A stretch of DNA of 64,000 nucleotides, from assembly GCA_030037875.1 (NCBI GenBank), contig JASHPV010000007.1, forward strand, positions 1-64,000, given 5' to 3'. This DNA is from Thermoplasmata archaeon. GTDB taxonomy: Archaea; Thermoplasmatota; Thermoplasmata; Lutacidiplasmatales; UBA184. This document shows, in pieces, positions 8,683-17,110 of the stretch; the first letter of the stretch is position 1, and each line of letters starts with the position of its first letter. Under the pieces are notes generated by a model. That model did not search any database. It saw only the letters and a program-made list of their open reading frames with translations, and was not told the DNA's origin. The translations under genes were made by a program, and so were the position numbers.

Positions 8683-9257
8683 TCGGCCTCCTTCGGGGCG
8701 GGCTTCGCCTTGCGTTTCTTGGGAGTCGGGACCGGAGCCTCCGTGTCGTCCGCCTCCGGGGTATCCGTGTCGGCCTCGTCGACCGGCGCCGCCTCCTTGT
8801 CCGTCGTCGGGGTCGTCTCCTCGGCTTCGGCAGCCGGCAGCGCCGCAGCGGCCTCGGCGTCGGCGGAAGGCGCCTCCTCGGGCGGAACCTCCGCGGCGGA
8901 GACGTGGAGGATCTTGCGGCGCCACGGGTCGGCGAGGTTGAGCCGGGTCAGGATCAAGTGGTTCGACCGGATCGGGAGCGGCTTGAGCTTCTGGTCCACT
9001 TTCTTGATCGTCACGTTGTCGAGCGTGACGCGGAGAGAGCGCATATCGACCTTCGACACGCGTTCCTCGCGACCCTTGAAGCTGCCCGAAATGATGCGAA
9101 CGGTGTCGCCCTTCCGGAGGGGCAGGGCGCGGCGCTTGTACCGACTCCGGAGGTCGCGTGACAGGGCGACCGTCAACTGGCGGTGTCGGTCGAAGGACGA
9201 CGCGTTGAAGGCCGTTCGCCGCTGCTTGCGCGGTTGGGTGGAATGAGAATTCGCCAT
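8679..9257 (-). CDS. rpl24: 50S ribosomal protein L24 (uL24) with acidic tail
   Basis: Large-subunit assembly-initiating protein, 192 aa. The KOW-containing domain is at residues 1-118 (QRRTAFNASSFDRHRQL and LPLRKGDTVRIISGSFKGRE). Typical archaeal L24 is about 120 aa. The remaining 70 or so residues form an Ala/Glu/Asp/Pro-rich tail that ends in a short basic stretch. The tail looks intrinsically disordered. Confidence 0.94.
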   Translation of the reverse strand: MANSHSTQPRKQRRTAFNASSFDRHRQLTVALSRDLRSRYKRRALPLRKGDTVRIISGSFKGREERVSKVDMRSLRVTLDNVTIKKVDQKLKPLPIRSNHLILTRLNLADPWRRKILHVSAAEVPPEEAPSADAEAAAALPAAEAEETTPTTDKEAAPVDEADTDTPEADDTEAPVPTPKKRKAKPAPKEAE

Positions 9258-9270
9258 CGATTCGACTCCC

Positions 9271-9669
9271 TCAAACGATGATCGACGAGGCCGCGGCGAT
9301 GCGCGGCCAGCGTTCGGCGGCCTCCTTGGCGACGGGGCCCTTGATCTGCGACCCCTTGATCTCGCCCGTCTCGGTAGTGATCACAGCGGCGTTGTCCTCG
9401 AACTGGACGCGGGTGCCATCGGCGCGGTGGATCGGAACGCGCGACCGGACGATGACGGCGTGCACGACCTGGCGGCGCATCTCCGGGGTGCCCTTCTTCA
9501 CCGACGCGATGACGAGGTCGGCGACGGCGGCCCGGGGATACCGGCGATGGGTTCCATGCCAGTTGCGAACGGCGATGATTTCCACCACCTTCGCGCCCGT
9601 GTTGTCCACGCAGTCGAGACGAGCTCCCTTGGGAAGTCCGCGGCCGCGGCTCCCGGCAAGGCCCTTCAT
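9271..9669 (-). CDS. rpl14: 50S ribosomal protein L14 (uL14)
   Basis: Highly conserved large-subunit protein, 132 aa. GARLDCVDNTGAKVVEIIAV, DLVIASVKKGTPEMRRQVVH and GSQIKGPVAKEAAERWPRIA are textbook L14. The ATG at 9669 overlaps the S17 stop by 4 nt. A 13-nt spacer separates it from L24. Confidence 0.96.
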   Translation of the reverse strand: MKGLAGSRGRGLPKGARLDCVDNTGAKVVEIIAVRNWHGTHRRYPRAAVADLVIASVKKGTPEMRRQVVHAVIVRSRVPIHRADGTRVQFEDNAAVITTETGEIKGSQIKGPVAKEAAERWPRIAAASSIIV

Positions 9670-10091
9670 TGGGCCTCCTCCTTCGGCGACGGGGCCGGGA
9701 CCGGCACGACGTCCTCGCCGCTCGTCCGACGCGCGGCGTCGCCCAGGTCCTCGACGATGCAGAAGGTCACGGTCTTGGAGAGCGGACGGGTCTCCGCCAC
9801 CCGGACCAGCCGACCCACCCGCACCTTGAGGCACGGAGGATCGTGCACGAGGTACCGCCGGCGCCGCTTCGCGTACCGTTCGTACTTCGGCATGCGCCGC
9901 AGTATCGTGCGCTCGACGACCGCGGTGCGTTGCATGGCGGTCGAAACGACGGTCGCCTCGAAGATCTGGCCGCGGACCGACAGGTGGCCGTGGAACGGGC
10001 AGTGACGGTCGTCGCACCGCTCCTTCGGCGACCGAACGTCGAGCCCGATGTCACGGGCCCGGCGGGCGCTCGTCTTCGGCGGGGGGCTCAT
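9666..10091 (-). CDS. rps17: 30S ribosomal protein S17 (uS17)
   Basis: Small-subunit primary rRNA-binding protein, 141 aa, in the archaeal/eukaryotic (S11) form. It carries DRHCPFHGHLSVRGQIFEAT, TAVVERTILRRMPKYERYAK and VRVGRLVRVAETRPLSKTVT. The C-terminal 25 residues are a charged tail. It overlaps the Rpp29 stop by 4 nt and L14 by 4 nt. Confidence 0.95.
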   Translation of the reverse strand: MSPPPKTSARRARDIGLDVRSPKERCDDRHCPFHGHLSVRGQIFEATVVSTAMQRTAVVERTILRRMPKYERYAKRRRRYLVHDPPCLKVRVGRLVRVAETRPLSKTVTFCIVEDLGDAARRTSGEDVVPVPAPSPKEEAQ

Positions 10092-10408
10092 CGAAACCTC
10101 CGGCGACCGCCCAGGGCGAGAAGCTTGGTCCGGTCTTCGGGGCGGACGCGGAGCGCCTCGCCGAGGACCGGTACCTCGTCGCCGTCCTTGACGAGGACCG
10201 CACGCAGTCCGTTCTTCGGAACGCGACGCAGTCGGCTCGCCCCGGGACGACGGATCAACAGCGTGTGAAGCGTCTCGTCCGCGATGACACCGTCCAGCGG
10301 CAGCGGCCGGATCCCCGGGGCGTGCGTGATGTGGACCGGGAGTCCGATGATCTCCCCCAGGAGCGCGGGGGCGGCCGGGACCCGGGCCGTGCCGGCGTCG
10401 AGCGACAT
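10088..10408 (-). CDS. rnp1: RNase P protein component 1 (Rpp29/Pop4)
   Basis: Protein subunit of archaeal RNase P, which trims tRNA 5' leaders, 106 aa. The Sm-like Rpp29 core is visible: LLGEIIGLPVHITHAPG, then DGVIADETLHTLLIRRPG, KNGLRAVLVKDGDEVPVLG and the C-terminal RPEDRTKLL. Its place between L29 and S17 is the standard archaeal one. In many euryarchaea an aIF1/SUI1 gene sits between L29 and this gene; here only 21 nt separate them and no such gene is present. Confidence 0.92.
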   Translation of the reverse strand: MSLDAGTARVPAAPALLGEIIGLPVHITHAPGIRPLPLDGVIADETLHTLLIRRPGASRLRRVPKNGLRAVLVKDGDEVPVLGEALRVRPEDRTKLLALGGRRRFR

Positions 10409-10429
10409 CGATCCTCCTCTTCCTCCCCC

Positions 10430-10645
10430 TTACCGCGACCGTGCGGCATTGGCTCGTTCGGACAGCACGGTGAGCGCGCGGGCGACGTTGGTGCGGAGCG
10501 CCCGGAGGCGACCCGGGCTCGGCGGAGCGCCGCCCATGGCGGCGGTCCCCCGCTCCCGGAGGAGGTCGTTCTCGATATCGCTGATCTTCTTCTGGAGGTC
10601 CTCGTCCGAGAGGGCGCGCAGGTCCTTCATCCGAAGCAGCGTCAC
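10430..10645 (-). CDS. rpl29: 50S ribosomal protein L29 (uL29)
   Basis: Small helical large-subunit protein, 71 aa from the GTG at 10645. That start gives VTLLRMKDLRALSDEDLQKK, which lines up with the typical archaeal L29 N-terminus, and its GTGA overlaps the S3 stop. An ATG at 10630 would shorten it to 66 aa. The conserved ERGTAAMGGAPPSPGRLRAL segment is present. Confidence 0.92.
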   Translation of the reverse strand: MTLLRMKDLRALSDEDLQKKISDIENDLLRERGTAAMGGAPPSPGRLRALRTNVARALTVLSERANAARSR

Positions 10646-11325
10646 GGCGCTCCCTCCACCGGCGGCATGTCCGGCAACGGGGGCACCTCGGCCGATGGCA
10701 GTTCCACGGGCGTCGTGCGGGGCCGCTCCTCGACGCCCTTCACGTGGATCTCGTCCGGCAGCCGGGCGTTGGGCCCCATGATCCAGACCTTCACCCCGAT
10801 GACGCCGGGTTTGAGGCGCGCCTGGGCGAATCCTTTGCCGATGAGCAGGATGGCGGCTTCCCCGCAGTACTTGATGGTCCCCGCCTTGAACCGCTCCGTC
10901 CGGTGACGCTCCCCGGTGAGTTTTCCCGATAGGATGACCTGGCAGCCCCGGGCCCCGGCCTCCATGATCCGGCGCACGGTCGAGTGGCCGGCGCGCCGGA
11001 AGTGCCAGCCCCGTTCGAGCGTGCCGGCCAGTTTTTCCGCCATCAGCTGGGCGTTGAGCGCCGGCTGCCGTTCCTCCTGCACCTCGATCTGCGGATTGTC
11101 GAGCTTGAACCGGTTCTGGATGTCCTGGGTCAGCTGCTTGATGAGCTCGCCGCGCCGGCCGATGATGATGCCGGGCCGCTCGGTGATGAGCGTGACGCGG
11201 GTGCCCATCGGCGTGCGCTGGATGTCGAGGCCCCCGAAGCCCGCGCGGGCGCTCTGCTGGATGAGAAAGTCCTTCAGCAGGACGCGGCGGGTGGCCTCTT
11301 CGACGACCTTCCGCTCGCTCGACAT
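10642..11325 (-). CDS. rps3: 30S ribosomal protein S3 (uS3)
   Basis: Small-subunit protein, 227 aa, with a KH domain at residues about 15-90 (TLITERPGIIIGRRGELIKQ holds the GxxG loop) and the C-terminal S3 domain (AGARGCQVILSGKLTGERHR). The ATG at 11325 shares one base with the L22 stop (TAATG). About 30 C-terminal residues after VKGVEER are a Pro-rich tail. Confidence 0.96.
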   Translation of the reverse strand: MSSERKVVEEATRRVLLKDFLIQQSARAGFGGLDIQRTPMGTRVTLITERPGIIIGRRGELIKQLTQDIQNRFKLDNPQIEVQEERQPALNAQLMAEKLAGTLERGWHFRRAGHSTVRRIMEAGARGCQVILSGKLTGERHRTERFKAGTIKYCGEAAILLIGKGFAQARLKPGVIGVKVWIMGPNARLPDEIHVKGVEERPRTTPVELPSAEVPPLPDMPPVEGAP

Positions 11326-11789
11326 TACGACGCCTCCTTCCGCTCGCCGAGCACGATCTCGACGTGGGTGGTCTGTTCGTTCCATGCCGTGGCGCGCCCC
11401 TGGGCGCGCGGCATGCTCGCCTTCTGGATGCGACCGCGAGAAGAGGCGGCGACCTTGACGAAGAGGCGGTCCGTGTCCAGCCCCTGGAACTCGGCGTTCG
11501 CCTCGGCATTCGCGAGGATTCCCATCAGCGCCTCGCAGACCTTCTTGGGGTACCGGCCCGGGCCCACCCCGCGTTTGTGGGCCGTCTCCTGATTGTACCG
11601 ACGGAACGGGATCGCGCGCTTGAGCGCGATCGCGTCCTCGAGCACCTTGCGAGCCTTCTCGAGGTCGAGGCCCCGGATCGCGTTCAGAACCTCGTAGGTC
11701 TTCTTCGGCGACATGGGGAGCTCCTGCCCCCGGGCCCGGGCGACCGACACGCCGGTCTCGGCGGTGTACGTGTATCCCCGGTTCGTCAT
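11325..11789 (-). CDS. rpl22: 50S ribosomal protein L22 (uL22)
   Basis: Large-subunit exit-tunnel protein, 154 aa, archaeal/eukaryotic (L17) type. ELPMSPKKTYEVLNAIRGLD, AIPFRRYNQETAHKRGVGPG and the tunnel beta-hairpin region RIQKASMPRAQGRATAWNEQ are present. It lies 9 nt downstream of S19. Confidence 0.96.
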   Translation of the reverse strand: MTNRGYTYTAETGVSVARARGQELPMSPKKTYEVLNAIRGLDLEKARKVLEDAIALKRAIPFRRYNQETAHKRGVGPGRYPKKVCEALMGILANAEANAEFQGLDTDRLFVKVAASSRGRIQKASMPRAQGRATAWNEQTTHVEIVLGERKEAS

Positions 11790-11798
11790 CCCCCCTCC

Positions 11799-12224
11799 TC
11801 ACTTGAGCGGCATGAACTTCGAGGACCGCGTGGCGCCGACGCCGGGTCCCGAGTGCTTTTCGAACCGGCGGGTGAGCGAGAACTCGCCGTAGTAGTGACC
11901 GATCATCTCCGGCCGGACCTCGATCTCCTTGAACTCCTTCCCGTTGTGGACGGCGACGCGGCGGCCCACGTGCTGGGGGAGCACCAGGACGTCCCGACAG
12001 TGGGTCCGTACGGGCTTCCCACCGGACGCCTCGGCCAGTTTCTCGAGAAAGCGCCGCTGGTCCTCGTTGAACCCGCGGCGGATCGACCGGCGTTGCCGGG
12101 CCGGCAAGAGCTTGGAGAGCTCCTCCAGGCTGAGCTGCTGGAGCTCCGGAAGCGTCTTGCCACGCAGGGTGAACTCCCGTTTGCGCCGAACCTCGCCCTT
12201 CTTCGCCCGGCGCGCCTTCGGCAT
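11799..12224 (-). CDS. rps19: 30S ribosomal protein S19 (uS19)
   Basis: Small-subunit head protein, 141 aa, archaeal/eukaryotic (S15) type. KPVRTHCRDVLVLPQHVGRR, VAVHNGKEFKEIEVRPEMIG and the C-terminal GATRSSKFMPLK are characteristic. It begins with a basic stretch (MPKARRAKKGEVRRKREFTL). Spacing to L2 is 2 nt. Confidence 0.96.
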   Translation of the reverse strand: MPKARRAKKGEVRRKREFTLRGKTLPELQQLSLEELSKLLPARQRRSIRRGFNEDQRRFLEKLAEASGGKPVRTHCRDVLVLPQHVGRRVAVHNGKEFKEIEVRPEMIGHYYGEFSLTRRFEKHSGPGVGATRSSKFMPLK

Positions 12225-12226
12225 GT

Positions 12227-12949
12227 TCAGCTACCTCCGGCTCGGCGGCGGGCATGCTTCCGGCGCGGAGAGAACCGGCCCACTTTCTGACCCGGCCAGG
12301 CCCCCGACCCCACGGTGCTCGGTCGGCCCACGTGCTGGTGCGCGCCTCCGCCGTGCGGGTGGTTGACGGGATTCATCGCCACCCCCCGAACACGGAATGG
12401 CGGGCGAGCGATCGATCGGAAGGCGTTGACCTTCTTGCCGGCCTTGATGAACGGTCGCTCGAGTCGGCCTCCGCCCCCCACGGTGCCGACCTGGGCGCGG
12501 CAGGTCTCGAGGAACTGCTTGAATTTCCCGGACGGGAGCTGGACGGTCACCTCGCCCCCGGTGTGGGCCACCACCAGCGCGCTCGTCCCTGCGGCGCGGA
12601 CCAGGCGGCCCCCATCGAACGGCTTGACTTCGAGGTTCGAGACAAGGACCCCGTCGGGGATGCTCTGGAGAGGAAGCAGGCTGCCGCGGACCACGGGTCC
12701 CGCGTTCAGCGAAACGGTATCGCCGGTGGAGATCCCCGCGGAGGCGAGCATCTGGATTTTCTCTCCCGCGGGGCCCCGTACCACCACGACAGCGGCCGAA
12801 CGGCCCGGCGCCTGGTCGAGCGACTGTACCTTTCCCTCGCCCGACACGCTGGGCGGCGGATGATAGACCGCCCCGTGGTGCCGGTGGCTCGGAGAGACAT
12901 ACGGGCCGGTGCCGGCGCCCCGCCGACGGGACTTGATGCGCTTTCCCAT
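12227..12949 (-). CDS. rpl2: 50S ribosomal protein L2 (uL2)
   Basis: Peptidyl-transferase-centre protein, 240 aa. MGKRIKSRRRGAGTGPYVSP, then the SH3-like core, then RGVAMNPVNHPHGGGAHQHV containing the conserved histidine region near the catalytic centre. The ATG at 12949 shares one base with the L23 stop. The longer upstream frame is a shadow of L23. Confidence 0.96.
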   Translation of the reverse strand: MGKRIKSRRRGAGTGPYVSPSHRHHGAVYHPPPSVSGEGKVQSLDQAPGRSAAVVVVRGPAGEKIQMLASAGISTGDTVSLNAGPVVRGSLLPLQSIPDGVLVSNLEVKPFDGGRLVRAAGTSALVVAHTGGEVTVQLPSGKFKQFLETCRAQVGTVGGGGRLERPFIKAGKKVNAFRSIARPPFRVRGVAMNPVNHPHGGGAHQHVGRPSTVGSGAWPGQKVGRFSPRRKHARRRAGGS

Positions 12950-13212
12950 CAGAACACCCCGGCGCGGGCGCCGATATCTTCCGCGGAGAACTCCGGCTTG
13001 AAGCGCACCGTCGCGATCTTCCCCGTGCGAACGATCTTGATCGTGATCTTCTCCACCTTGCACTGGTAGAGGTCTTCGACCGCGTGCTTCACCTGGGCTC
13101 GGCTGGCGCGGCGGTCGACGGCGAACTCGAGCTTGTTCATTCGCTCCATCTCGTCCATCGCCTTTTCCGTGACGTACGGGTGGAGGATCACGCGATGACG
13201 AAGCTCTGTCAT
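12949..13212 (-). CDS. rpl23: 50S ribosomal protein L23 (uL23)
   Basis: Large-subunit protein at the tunnel exit, docking site for SRP and the translocon, 87 aa. RVILHPYVTEKAMDEMERMN and LEFAVDRRASRAQVKHAVED with VEKITIKIVRTGKIATVRF are typical of the archaeal protein. The ATG at 13212 overlaps the L4 stop by 4 nt. Confidence 0.95.
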   Translation of the reverse strand: MTELRHRVILHPYVTEKAMDEMERMNKLEFAVDRRASRAQVKHAVEDLYQCKVEKITIKIVRTGKIATVRFKPEFSAEDIGARAGVF

Positions 13213-14042
13213 TCGACGCCTCCCTCGAGCCGCACCGTGAGCGCGGTCATCGCGGCGTGGGAGAAGATCGTGAGACGCCCGGGGTCTCCCCCGGGCGCCA
13301 GGTCCTCGGTCCCGAGCCGACCGATCGGAACGACGTCGACGCCGGCGAGGTTGCGGAATCCGAGCGCCTTCCCCGGGGCGCTCGTCACCACGAGCAAGCT
13401 TGTCGGTTCGCGCCGGAGACGGCCCCGGCGCTTCCCACGACCGGCGCGGATGTGCGTTCCCTCGCGCGCCCGGACGACGTCCTCCAGCAGTCCGAGGCGT
13501 TCCAGGAACTCGCTCGCTGTTTTCGAGGAATCGACCGTTTCGATGGGGTCCTCGACCACGACGGGGAGGTGGGTGGCCTCGTCCACCCGATGACCGCGAG
13601 CCCGGACGATCTTGAGGTCGCGGGTAGCGGCGAGGGCGGCGGCGAAGGCACCTTTCCGTTCCTTGACGTTGATCTTCTTCCCCACGAGACTCTCGACCCG
13701 CGGCGGATGCGCAGGGCGTCCCCCGACGGTGTTCGGCGCTTGGGCGCCTCGCATCGAGTCCATCAACCGGGGCGTCCGGGCAACGCCCTTGCCTTTCCCC
13801 GACCACTCGACGGAGTGGCGGAGTCCAGCCATCGGGGCGGTACCGTGAGGTTGGACCCGATGGGATTGGGCGGCCAGCACGGCTCGCCGGATCAGGTCGG
13901 GACGAACTGGAACGGAGAAGGCCAACGGGAGCGTCACCGTGGCTCCCGGAGAACCCTCGAGCGTGACCGCGCGGACGCGATGGGCGGCACCGGACGGTCC
14001 GGCCGGCGTCGGGGAGCCGGCCGTCGGCTTGGCCGCGCTCAT
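13209..14042 (-). CDS. rpl4: 50S ribosomal protein L4 (uL4)
   Basis: Large-subunit protein of 277 aa in the archaeal L4/L1e form. VRPDLIRRAVLAAQSHRVQP, SVEWSGKGKGVARTPRLMDS and NVKERKGAFAAALAATRDL identify it, and SAPGKALGFRNLAGVDVVPI lies near the C-terminus. The first 20 residues are an Ala/Pro-rich extension. It overlaps L3 and L23 by 4 nt each. Confidence 0.95.
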   Translation of the reverse strand: MSAAKPTAGSPTPAGPSGAAHRVRAVTLEGSPGATVTLPLAFSVPVRPDLIRRAVLAAQSHRVQPHGTAPMAGLRHSVEWSGKGKGVARTPRLMDSMRGAQAPNTVGGRPAHPPRVESLVGKKINVKERKGAFAAALAATRDLKIVRARGHRVDEATHLPVVVEDPIETVDSSKTASEFLERLGLLEDVVRAREGTHIRAGRGKRRGRLRREPTSLLVVTSAPGKALGFRNLAGVDVVPIGRLGTEDLAPGGDPGRLTIFSHAAMTALTVRLEGGVE

Positions 14043-15040
14043 ACGCCCTGCTTCGACGCCGTGCTCAGGAAGCGGATGTCGACCTTCTCGACACTCGCGA
14101 TGTGACTTCGGATCGGCGCCCGGAAGCGAAGGAGTCGCTTGGAGGGGCCCGGTACGGTGCCGTGGACGAGGACGCAGCTCGAGCGGACCGAGCCGTAGTG
14201 GAGGTACCCGCCCTTGGGAGTGATGACGTCAATCTTCGGGTCGTGCACGATCTTCAGCAGCCGGATGTTGTAGACCGTTCGCTTGTGGTAGCCCATCTGA
14301 CCGGCCTGCGGAATACGGTACGTCACGAAGCTCGGGTTGTGGGGTCCCAGGGTCCCGATCATCCGGCGGTGTTTCGAGTTCTTGTGCGGCTGGAGGTGCA
14401 CCCCCCACCGTTGGATGTGCCCTTGGAATCCCTTGCCCTTGGTGACGCCGATGAGGTCCCAGAATTCGCCCTCTTTGGCGATCTGGTCGATGGTAACTTC
14501 TTTGCCGAGCTGGCTGAGTGCGAACGACCGACGGTCCTCGACGGCTTCGCCCGAAACCCGGACCTCGAAGATGTCGGGGGTCTTGGATCCGACGCCTGTC
14601 ACCAACCACGGCTCGGTGTGGGCGATCAGACGAACGTCGTCGGCCGGGGCGCTCCGGAAAGCCTCGAGCTTCGAGGGCTCCGTGGCCGGGTGCCGCGGGA
14701 TGACCCGGTCGACCTCATCGTGGGTTTCCTCGGCCCATGCCTCCCCTACGACACGGCTTCCGTACGGATCGTCCCGATAGAGTCGGGCGCCGACCACGTG
14801 GATGGGTGGGGTTTCGATCACGGTGACCGGTACCGACACTTCTTGCCCGGCCGTGGTGGAGCGCTTTCGGTAATCCACGATGAACGCGTGAGTCATGCCG
14901 ACCTTGAAGCCGGCGAACCCCTCCAGGGACGGCTGTTTGGGGCCGGGAGGCCAGGTACGGACCCTAGGTACACTACGCGACGAGCGAGAACGGGGGGAGT
15001 AGCCGAGCGAGCCTCGGCGAGGTCGGTGTCGGCGGGCCAT
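14039..15040 (-). CDS. rpl3: 50S ribosomal protein L3 (uL3), first gene of the operon
   Basis: Large-subunit protein, 333 aa. The start is the ATG at 15040 (MARRHRPRRGSLGYSPRSRS), the usual archaeal L3 N-terminus; a frame extending to 15103 would begin upstream of the predicted transcription start. GFAGFKVGMTHAFIVD, WDLIGVTKGKGFQGHIQRWG and KNSKHRRMIGTLGPHNPSFV are conserved. It opens a run of at least 26 genes on this strand with almost no spacers. Confidence 0.95.
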   Translation of the reverse strand: MARRHRPRRGSLGYSPRSRSSRSVPRVRTWPPGPKQPSLEGFAGFKVGMTHAFIVDYRKRSTTAGQEVSVPVTVIETPPIHVVGARLYRDDPYGSRVVGEAWAEETHDEVDRVIPRHPATEPSKLEAFRSAPADDVRLIAHTEPWLVTGVGSKTPDIFEVRVSGEAVEDRRSFALSQLGKEVTIDQIAKEGEFWDLIGVTKGKGFQGHIQRWGVHLQPHKNSKHRRMIGTLGPHNPSFVTYRIPQAGQMGYHKRTVYNIRLLKIVHDPKIDVITPKGGYLHYGSVRSSCVLVHGTVPGPSKRLLRFRAPIRSHIASVEKVDIRFLSTASKQGV

Positions 15041-15090
15041 CGATTTGGAGCGTCTTTCGCCTCCGGTGGGGGCGGGGGAGAAGGGTGCCC

Positions 15091-15098
15091 TATTTAAG
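15091..15098 (-). promoter_or_regulatory. TATA box of the ribosomal operon
   Basis: On the minus strand this reads CTTAAATA, an excellent archaeal TATA element, 55 nt upstream of the L3 ATG. The expected start of transcription is near 15068-15072, giving a leader of about 30 nt. No comparable element is seen inside the ribosomal block, so this is probably the main promoter for everything to position 1. Confidence 0.8.
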
Positions 15099-15270
15099 CG
15101 CAACCCAGAAGCCGATTGCGCATCTCTCCGGCACGCGATTCTCCCTCTGAGAATTCCTTGTGAACGCGCTCGTGCTCGGACGCGCGCGTAGAGAAAACCG
15201 GCCCCGCGACGCGGCGACCGGCAGGCCCGGCCCCCCGAATGGTTAAGGCCCTGCGGGGGGAGCCGCCGTT

Positions 15271-16506
15271 GTGTCGGACCCGCTGGAAGTCCGCTTGGAG
15301 GATGTTGGCGCGGCGGCGCAGCGGATCCTGGGGGTAGTTCGTCGCACCCCGTTGATCGAAGCGCCTCCGATCCCTGGGCTTCCGGCGACGGGCGTTTACC
15401 TGAAGCTCGAAAATCTGCAACCCATCGGCGCCTTCAAGCTGCGCGGCGCCGCGAACAAGATTCTCTCGCTCTCTTCGGAAGAAGCCGCGCACGGCGTGAT
15501 CGCCGCGTCGTCCGGAAATCACGCGCAAGGGGTGGCTTACGCCGCCCGCTACCGGGGCATTTCCGCGACCATCGTGATGCCCCGCGGGGCGTCCCCTGCC
15601 AAGGTCAGCGCCACGCGGGCGCTCGGGGCGCGAGTAGTGTTCCATGGTGGGGATTTCGAGGAGGCCGACGAGGAGGCCCTCCGGCTTTCGAAAGCGGAGG
15701 GTCTGGTGTACGTCCACCCCTTCAATGATCCGGCGGTGATCGCGGGCCAGGGGACCGTCGCACTGGAGATTCTCGAGGACCTGCCGAAGACCCGGCGGAT
15801 CATCGCGGGAGTGGGTGGGGGCGGGCTCTTGGCAGGCATCACGGTCGCCGCAAAGGAGATGGACCCGGCGGTGGAGATCGTCGGGGTTCAATCGGCGGGG
15901 GCCGACACTCTCCGGGCGTCGATGGAACAAGGCCGAGTGGTGGTCGGGGGAGGCCCGAAAACGTTCGCCGATGGTTTGGCGACCCGGAACATCGGAGACC
16001 TGCCATTCCGGATCTTCCAGCATTTCGGCATCAAGGCGTTCAGTGTGGACGACCGCTCCATCGCGAGGTCCGTGTTCTTGCTGCTCGAGAACGCGAAGTT
16101 GCTGGCGGAGGGAGCCGGGGCGGCGCCGTTGGCGGCCGCACTCGCGCACCCCGAGATCCTCCAAGACGGCCCGACCGTCCTCGTGATCAGCGGTGGAAAT
16201 CTCGACATGCTCCTCCTCGACCAGATCCTTCGGGTGGGTCTGTCCACCGAAGGACGGCTACTGCGAATCCGCGCGCCGTTACGGGACAAGCCGGGGCAAC
16301 TGGCCGAGCTTCTCGGTGTCGCGGCCGGCCACTCCGCAAATGTCCGGCAGATCCTCCACGACCGGGAATCCTCCGGCCGGTCACCCGGGGAGGTGACCGT
16401 GGAGGTCGAACTCGAGGTACGGGATGCCGCGCACGCCTCCGAGGTTCTCCAGGCGTATCGAGACAAGGGTTGGAACGTGGTCCGCGTGACGGTTGGCGAT
16501 GTTTAG
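15271..16506 (+). CDS. ilvA: threonine ammonia-lyase (threonine dehydratase) with ACT domain
   Basis: PLP enzyme of 411 aa that deaminates threonine to 2-oxobutyrate for isoleucine biosynthesis. The PLP lysine lies in GAFKLRGA (about residue 56), SSGNHAQG at 80-87 binds substrate, and GVGGGGLLAG is the glycine loop for the cofactor phosphate. A C-terminal ACT domain (from about residue 330, RIRAPLRDKPGQLAELLGV) suggests allosteric control by amino acids. The start is GTG at 15271, with a weak TATA-like TTAAGG 24-29 nt upstream. It is transcribed away from L3 and followed by a hairpin. A catabolic (TdcB-like) role cannot be excluded. Confidence 0.9.
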   Translation: MSDPLEVRLEDVGAAAQRILGVVRRTPLIEAPPIPGLPATGVYLKLENLQPIGAFKLRGAANKILSLSSEEAAHGVIAASSGNHAQGVAYAARYRGISATIVMPRGASPAKVSATRALGARVVFHGGDFEEADEEALRLSKAEGLVYVHPFNDPAVIAGQGTVALEILEDLPKTRRIIAGVGGGGLLAGITVAAKEMDPAVEIVGVQSAGADTLRASMEQGRVVVGGGPKTFADGLATRNIGDLPFRIFQHFGIKAFSVDDRSIARSVFLLLENAKLLAEGAGAAPLAAALAHPEILQDGPTVLVISGGNLDMLLLDQILRVGLSTEGRLLRIRAPLRDKPGQLAELLGVAAGHSANVRQILHDRESSGRSPGEVTVEVELEVRDAAHASEVLQAYRDKGWNVVRVTVGDV

Positions 16507-16508
16507 AA

Positions 16509-16532
16509 GCGCGCCGCATAGCGACGGCGCGC
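16509..16532 (+). terminator. GC-rich hairpin after ilvA
   Basis: Perfect 8-bp stem (GCGCGCCG/CGGCGCGC) with an 8-nt loop, beginning 3 nt after the ilvA stop. No U-tract follows, so it may stabilise the 3' end rather than terminate by itself. Confidence 0.45.
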
Positions 16533-16557
16533 CGGTTCGAGGCCCCTGACAAATTGG

Positions 16558-16563
16558 TATATA
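16558..16563 (+). promoter_or_regulatory. TATA box for the DUF2203 gene
   Basis: TATATA centred 26 nt before the GTG at 16586, so the mRNA should start at or within a few bases of the start codon (leaderless). Confidence 0.65.
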
Positions 16564-16585
16564 CGGAGCACTCCATCGAACCCGT

Positions 16586-17077
16586 GTGGAGACCGAGCGG
16601 GACGGCGTAGACCACGCGGCCACTGTGCCCCCGCGGCTCTGGACCGTGGAGGAAGCCAACGCGCGCCTCAACGAGCTTCGGGCGTTGCTGCCGCAACTGA
16701 AAGCTTGGGCCACCCGCCTCGGCGTTGTCCACGAAGAGCTTCAGCGGCTCGCCTCCTTCTGGGGAAAAGAGCTCGAATCCAACGACAATCCGGACTTCGC
16801 CCTCCGCCACCGCTTGGACGAGGAGTGGCAGAGCTTGAGCCGGCGACTCGAACAGGAGGTCCTGCGCCTCCACGAAGACGGCATCGAGGTCAAGGACCTC
16901 GAGGTCGGTCTCGCGGACTTCTACGGTCGCTTGGAGGGGGAGGTCGTTTTCCTGTGCTGGCGACGGGGCGAGGAAGAGGTCGGATTTTGGCACCCGCTCC
17001 AGGGAGGCTACCGCAACCGGCGGCCCCTTCCCAATTCCCGAAAGGCCGCGCCGCGACCCCGCGGCGGCTCCGCGTAG
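16586..17077 (+). CDS. DUF2203 family protein
   Basis: Protein of 163 aa whose core matches the DUF2203 family of bacteria and archaea: LWTVEEANARLNELRALLPQ at the start, a long charged helical middle (about 35-100), then GIEVKDLEVGLADFYGRLEG and VFLCWRRGEEEVGFWHPL. No enzyme function is established for the family. The last 25 residues are a basic, Pro/Arg-rich tail. The GTG at 16586 fits a leaderless transcript. It converges with the membrane-protein gene at 17111. Confidence 0.75.
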   Translation: METERDGVDHAATVPPRLWTVEEANARLNELRALLPQLKAWATRLGVVHEELQRLASFWGKELESNDNPDFALRHRLDEEWQSLSRRLEQEVLRLHEDGIEVKDLEVGLADFYGRLEGEVVFLCWRRGEEEVGFWHPLQGGYRNRRPLPNSRKAAPRPRGGSA

Positions 17078-17110
17078 GATTGCCCCGGCGCCGGTCGCCC
17101 GCTCGAACCG

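Noticed and set aside
10409..10429. Missing aIF1/SUI1 gene between L29 and Rpp29
   Set aside because: Only 21 nt are present, so it is not hidden or decayed here. Its position varies among archaea, and absence alone is not informative.
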